Below, piece by piece: positions 6,513-9,035 of a stretch of 9,035 nt of DNA. Origin of the DNA: DAOUMU01 sp034409055 (GTDB lineage Bacteria; Chloroflexota; Anaerolineae; 4572-78; J111); contig DAOUMU010000496.1 in the NCBI GenBank assembly GCA_034409055.1, forward strand, positions 1-9,035, given 5' to 3'. The position numbers were made by a program, and so were the translations under genes. Numbering within the stretch: the first letter of the stretch is position 1; every line of letters starts with the position of its first letter. Below the pieces are notes generated by a model. It made no database searches, was not told where the DNA came from, and was given only the letters and a program-made list of their open reading frames with translations.

Positions 6513-6947
6513 TCAATGGCCATCCCCCAAAGTAAACTCATCCGCATCTTCAACGCTGCCGGCCACGATATTCTTCTTGTCGAAGGATTCAGTGGGAGCG
6601 TAGCTTTTATCCCCGATTTTGATTCTTTTCACCCGCTTGATATCCTGCCGGACGATATTTTTCTCTTTGAGGCCGGCCTGTTGCAAGGCCGTGACCCGCC
6701 GGACCAATTCATTGAAGAAGGCTTCGTCTTCAATTAAGGCCAGCAGCCTTTGCTGCACCTGGGCTTCGGCGGCGGGAGACTCCGGGGCTGTGTCCAACTC
6801 CGGGGCATCGTTGATAAAATAGGGCCGCGCCCATTGCCAAAAGCGGCTCAACAGCTCCTCTTTAGCCCGGTCGGCGGCCTTACTTTGGGCCGCGCTCTTT
6901 AAGATGTAGCCGGCGGCTGTGACTAAAAAAACGGTGATTGGTTCCAT
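6513..6947 (-). CDS. Small effector-like protein with two amyloid-type motifs
   Basis: 144 residues, no family name recognised with certainty. The N-terminus (about 1-45) is a hydrophobic stretch (ITVFLVTAAGYIL) running into an amphipathic, Trp-containing helix. An acidic/Pro-rich linker (46-60) follows, then another predicted helix (61-92). The C-terminus carries two copies of an 18-residue motif, KNIV..GD, at 96-113 and 125-142, separated by 11 residues and ending only two residues before the stop. The same motif occurs once in the upstream NB-ARC protein. By analogy with HET-S and bacterial Bell-domain proteins this would be a membrane-active cell-death effector activated by amyloid templating (inference). 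ATG 6947 has AAAGGAG 9 nt upstream, and the gene follows the NB-ARC gene after 14 bp, so they are almost certainly one operon. Alternatively it is an adaptor or regulator of the NB-ARC protein. Confidence 0.82.
   Translation of the reverse strand: MEPITVFLVTAAGYILKSAAQSKAADRAKEELLSRFWQWARPYFINDAPELDTAPESPAAEAQVQQRLLALIEDEAFFNELVRRVTALQQAGLKEKNIVRQDIKRVKRIKIGDKSYAPTESFDKKNIVAGSVEDADEFTLGDGH
6522..6575 (-). other. Motif copy r2 (acidic) in effector
   Basis: Residues 125-142 read KNIVAGSVEDADEFTLGD. Lys, Asn, Ile and Val at positions 1-4, Val at 8, Phe at 14, Leu at 16 and Gly-Asp at 17-18 align without gaps with the copies at 6609-6662 and 8573-8626. The variable positions are mostly Glu/Asp. 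Confidence 0.7.
6609..6662 (-). other. Motif copy r1 (basic) in effector
   Basis: Residues 96-113 read KNIVRQDIKRVKRIKIGD, gap-free against the other two copies. The variable positions are mostly Lys/Arg, opposite in charge to r2, as expected if two pseudo-repeats stack in a beta-solenoid with salt bridges between layers. Confidence 0.7.
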
Positions 6948-6961
6948 GATGTTTTGCTCCT

Positions 6962-8839
6962 TTATGATTTTAGCTTATTTTGGATGGCCTGATAGATATG
7001 GCTGACCACGGCAATATTTGGATGCCCGGCCGGCAACCTGTTTTTGAAAATAGCCAGCGCTTTGGCCGCCAGGGGCAGGGCCCCCTCATAATCCCCCAGG
7101 TCTTTCAGCACGGTCGCCAAATTAGAATAACGCACCGCCGTGGTCGGATGGTCCGGGCCAAAGTTTTTCTCATCTGACTGCAGCGCTTTTTCCAGCAGCC
7201 CTTTGGCCCCCTCATAATCCCCCAGGTCTTTCAGCACTAAAGCCAAATTAGAATAACGCACCGCCGTGGTCGGATGGTCCGGGCCAAAGTTTTTCTCAGC
7301 GGACTGCAGCGCTTTTTCCAGCAGCCCTTTGGCCCCCTCATAATCCCCCAGGTCTTGCAGTCTTAAAGCCAAATTATTTTGCAGGGTGGCTATCGAGGCG
7401 GTCGTTTCGTGGGGAAAATGGGCCAGCAGGGCCTGGCCAAACGGAATCCAGGGAAATTTGTCAATGGGGTTGTCTTTGCTCTGGTCAAGGCTTAACAGTT
7501 CGGTCAGAGCGGCGATCAGGGGTTCAACCTCGGCCGGGGTGGGGGGGTGGCGGCGGACCGTCACCTCGGCAATGATGCGGTGCATCTTGAAGCTGTCGTT
7601 GGCCCGGTTTTGTAACAACCAACCTTTGTCCCTCAATCCGGCCAGGGTGTCGGCAAAAACGGCCCCGTATTGGCTCTTTTCGGGCCGGAGCAAGGCTTGC
7701 AACAGGTCGTAGGGGTGATACTCCGGCGGCAGGCAGGCAAACTGTTTCATGAGCCAGATTTCAGCTTCGGACAGGTCGCTCAAGTTAAAGACCGACTCCA
7801 AATAGGCCCGCACCTTTTCAATTTTACCGCCGGCGTGGCCCACGTTAACGTTGGCCGGTAAATCATCGGCCATGGCCCGCTGCAGCCGCCCGGCCGGCAG
7901 GCGTTGGCGCTGGGCCGTTTTGGCCAAAATCTCGACGGTCAGGGTGTGGTAATCCACCTGTTGGACCAGCCCTTTGATGGCTGCTTCGGAAATTTGAGCC
8001 CGGGTGTAATGCTTCGAAAATAAGGCCATGGCCTCGCTTTCGCTTAAGAAGTCCAATTCCTTCAGCTCAAATCTGTCAATCCGCTGCCGCGACGTGACCA
8101 GGATGTGCCAGTGGGGTTGGCGAGGCAAATAATGATACAGGCGGCTCAAGGTAGGACCAGCAGCATTGTCGATGACCAGCAGGTTGGGCCGGTCCTCAAT
8201 CCGCTTCAGGCCGATGATGATCTCGTGGAACAGCGCCTCCTGCTCCTTGCCCCGGCCGTCGATGCCCAAACTGAGCAGCAGCCCGCCGGTATTGACCAGG
8301 TCGGCCATGATATTATCCGAAATCTGGCTAATCCAGGCGATGTGCCGGTACCGCTCGTAACAGGTGTCAACGTAGGCCTGGGCCAGGGTGGTTTTGCCGA
8401 TGCCGCCCAGGCCATTGACCAGCACCACCTGCTTGTTGTCGAACAGGCGGGCCTGCAAATCGGCCAAATCTTGCCGGCGGCCCACCATCGCCTGGGCCGG
8501 GGTTCTGGGGATGAGGCTGGTCAACTCTTTGGGCAGGGCGGCGGAAACGAGGTAGAAATGGTAATGGCGTTCATCCCCAATCCGCACCTGCTCCACATTG
8601 GAAATATTCCCGCCGACGATGTTCTTTTGGGCCGCAAGGCCGGTCAGCAACGTTTTGAAGTGGGGGTCGAGCGCGCCGGATTCTAGCTCGGCAATCTGTT
8701 GCAGGGCGGCCAGGTGGGCCGGGGCCAACCTGTTCAGGGTGGGCAGCAAGGTCTCGGTCTGGTTAGGGTTGATCTTGCTCCCATCCGGCAGGGTGATGTT
8801 GCCGTTGTTGTCTACGGTGATCTGGCTTGCGCGTGACAT
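6962..8839 (-). CDS. NB-ARC/TPR STAND ATPase (NLR-like sensor)
   Basis: 625 residues from ATG 8839, chosen because AAGGAG (8845-8850) sits 5 nt upstream; the frame extends to ATG 8875 (637 aa) with weaker signals. Order: a short Asp/Asn/Gly-rich beta-like stretch (7-20), a helical segment (about 28-71), the KNIV..GD motif (72-89), NB-ARC (about 115-410), then TPRs. NB-ARC marks are P-loop GLGGIGKTT (143-151), Walker B LLVID (220-224), sensor TSR (249-251), DYHTL where GLPL is usual (296-300), and an MHD-like MHR (419-421). Three 42-residue kinesin-light-chain-type TPRs occupy about 483-608, with GDYEGA cores. As a STAND ATPase it should stay ADP-bound and oligomerise when the TPRs meet a trigger. 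It has no TIR, protease or nuclease domain of its own, which fits signalling to the small protein encoded 14 bp downstream. The trigger, phage or otherwise, is unknown. Confidence 0.92.
   Translation of the reverse strand: MSRASQITVDNNGNITLPDGSKINPNQTETLLPTLNRLAPAHLAALQQIAELESGALDPHFKTLLTGLAAQKNIVGGNISNVEQVRIGDERHYHFYLVSAALPKELTSLIPRTPAQAMVGRRQDLADLQARLFDNKQVVLVNGLGGIGKTTLAQAYVDTCYERYRHIAWISQISDNIMADLVNTGGLLLSLGIDGRGKEQEALFHEIIIGLKRIEDRPNLLVIDNAAGPTLSRLYHYLPRQPHWHILVTSRQRIDRFELKELDFLSESEAMALFSKHYTRAQISEAAIKGLVQQVDYHTLTVEILAKTAQRQRLPAGRLQRAMADDLPANVNVGHAGGKIEKVRAYLESVFNLSDLSEAEIWLMKQFACLPPEYHPYDLLQALLRPEKSQYGAVFADTLAGLRDKGWLLQNRANDSFKMHRIIAEVTVRRHPPTPAEVEPLIAALTELLSLDQSKDNPIDKFPWIPFGQALLAHFPHETTASIATLQNNLALRLQDLGDYEGAKGLLEKALQSAEKNFGPDHPTTAVRYSNLALVLKDLGDYEGAKGLLEKALQSDEKNFGPDHPTTAVRYSNLATVLKDLGDYEGALPLAAKALAIFKNRLPAGHPNIAVVSHIYQAIQNKLKS
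7081..7332 (-). repeat. 126-bp tandem repeat encoding TPR units
   Basis: The segments 7081-7206 and 7207-7332 match at about 120 of 126 positions, and a third copy begins at 7333 before diverging. Each encodes one 42-residue TPR of the NB-ARC protein. Nucleotide-level near-identity, not only protein similarity, points to recent duplication or gene conversion. Confidence 0.88.
8573..8626 (-). other. Motif copy r0 in NB-ARC protein
   Basis: Residues 72-89 (numbered from ATG 8839) read KNIVGGNISNVEQVRIGD, followed by ERHYHF. It aligns gap-free with both effector copies and lies between the N-terminal helical segment and the NB-ARC domain, where an effector or signalling domain would normally sit in an NLR-type protein. 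Confidence 0.72.
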
Positions 8840-8916
8840 CGCGGCTCCTTGGTCCATAACGGTTGGGCCGGCCATTCTATCACCCCGATACGGGTGAACA
8901 GGTGGGCAGTAGGCCG

Positions 8917-8965
8917 ATAATATCCTACAAGTCTATCATAATATTTTACCATCTTAATTAAAAAA
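8917..8965 (-). promoter_or_regulatory. AT-rich upstream region of NLR operon
   Basis: On the minus strand this region holds TATGAT (8940-8935) and TATTAT (8922-8917) as possible -10 boxes, with a T-rich stretch and TTAATTAA further upstream. No convincing -35 is present. It is the likeliest place for the operon promoter but weak on sequence alone. Confidence 0.25.
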
Positions 8966-9008
8966 AGGCTACAGTTTATCGAAAACGCGGCCCAGCATTA
9001 GGCCGTTA

Positions 9009-9022
9009 ACCTCATGTGAGGT
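9009..9022. promoter_or_regulatory. ACCTCA-TG-TGAGGT inverted repeat
   Basis: A perfect 6-bp inverted repeat with a 2-bp centre lies about 170 bp upstream of the NB-ARC start, beyond the AT-rich region. Its size suits a dimeric repressor operator, but it could equally belong to the next gene outside the window or be chance. Confidence 0.25.
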
Positions 9023-9035
9023 AGCCAAGCTCAAA

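Noticed and set aside
8105..8686. Plus-strand 193-codon frame
   Set aside because: It is antisense to the NB-ARC domain, whose P-loop, Walker B and spacing are plainly the real coding signal.

Overview
The window looks like a piece of a Chloroflexota-type chromosome (inference). Supporting signs are moderately high G+C, an extracytoplasmic Thr/Pro-rich linker followed by PD40 propeller blades, an NB-ARC/TPR STAND protein, and intergenic spaces full of short dispersed and tandem repeats. No rRNA or tRNA gene and no transposase was recognised, so the taxon rests on style rather than on a marker.

Layout. 1-206: intergenic repeats (GTGAA heptamers forming a long inverted repeat, plus a TGTCATTCTGAGCGA-type dispersed repeat). 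220-1200 (+): membrane-anchored alpha/beta hydrolase with a complete catalytic triad. 1201-1335: more heptamers and a perfect 22-bp tandem duplication. 1336-2721 (+): FAD-dependent oxidoreductase of the DAO/sarcosine-oxidase type. 2748-5714 (-): a convergent 988-residue protein that joins a six-TM histidine-kinase-like module lacking the usual phosphoacceptor histidine to a second TM, a Thr/Pro-rich stalk and a TolB-like propeller. 5715-6512: about 800 bases with no credible gene, holding a 35/15-bp tandem hairpin array, a G-rich tract, a dispersed inverted repeat and a 144-bp element closed by a perfect 12-bp inverted repeat. 6513-8839 (-): a tight two-gene unit, an NB-ARC/TPR STAND (NLR-like) protein followed after 14 bp by a 144-residue protein. 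8876-9035: AT-rich upstream region of that unit.

The most interesting content is the last gene pair. The NLR-like protein carries, just before its NB-ARC domain, an 18-residue motif KNIVxxx[IV]xxxxx[IVF]x[IL]GD. The small downstream protein carries the same motif twice at its C-terminus with exactly the same internal spacing, behind an N-terminal hydrophobic/helical domain. One copy in the sensor and two pseudo-repeats in the effector is the layout of fungal NWD2/HET-S amyloid signalling and of bacterial NLR-associated amyloid motifs (BASS). The proposed reading is that the TPR/NB-ARC protein senses a trigger, oligomerises, templates an amyloid fold in the small protein and so releases a membrane-active (HeLo/Bell-like) cell-death effector. 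This is an inference from sequence pattern and gene order. The hydrolase, oxidoreductase and kinase-like genes show no evident functional link to it.
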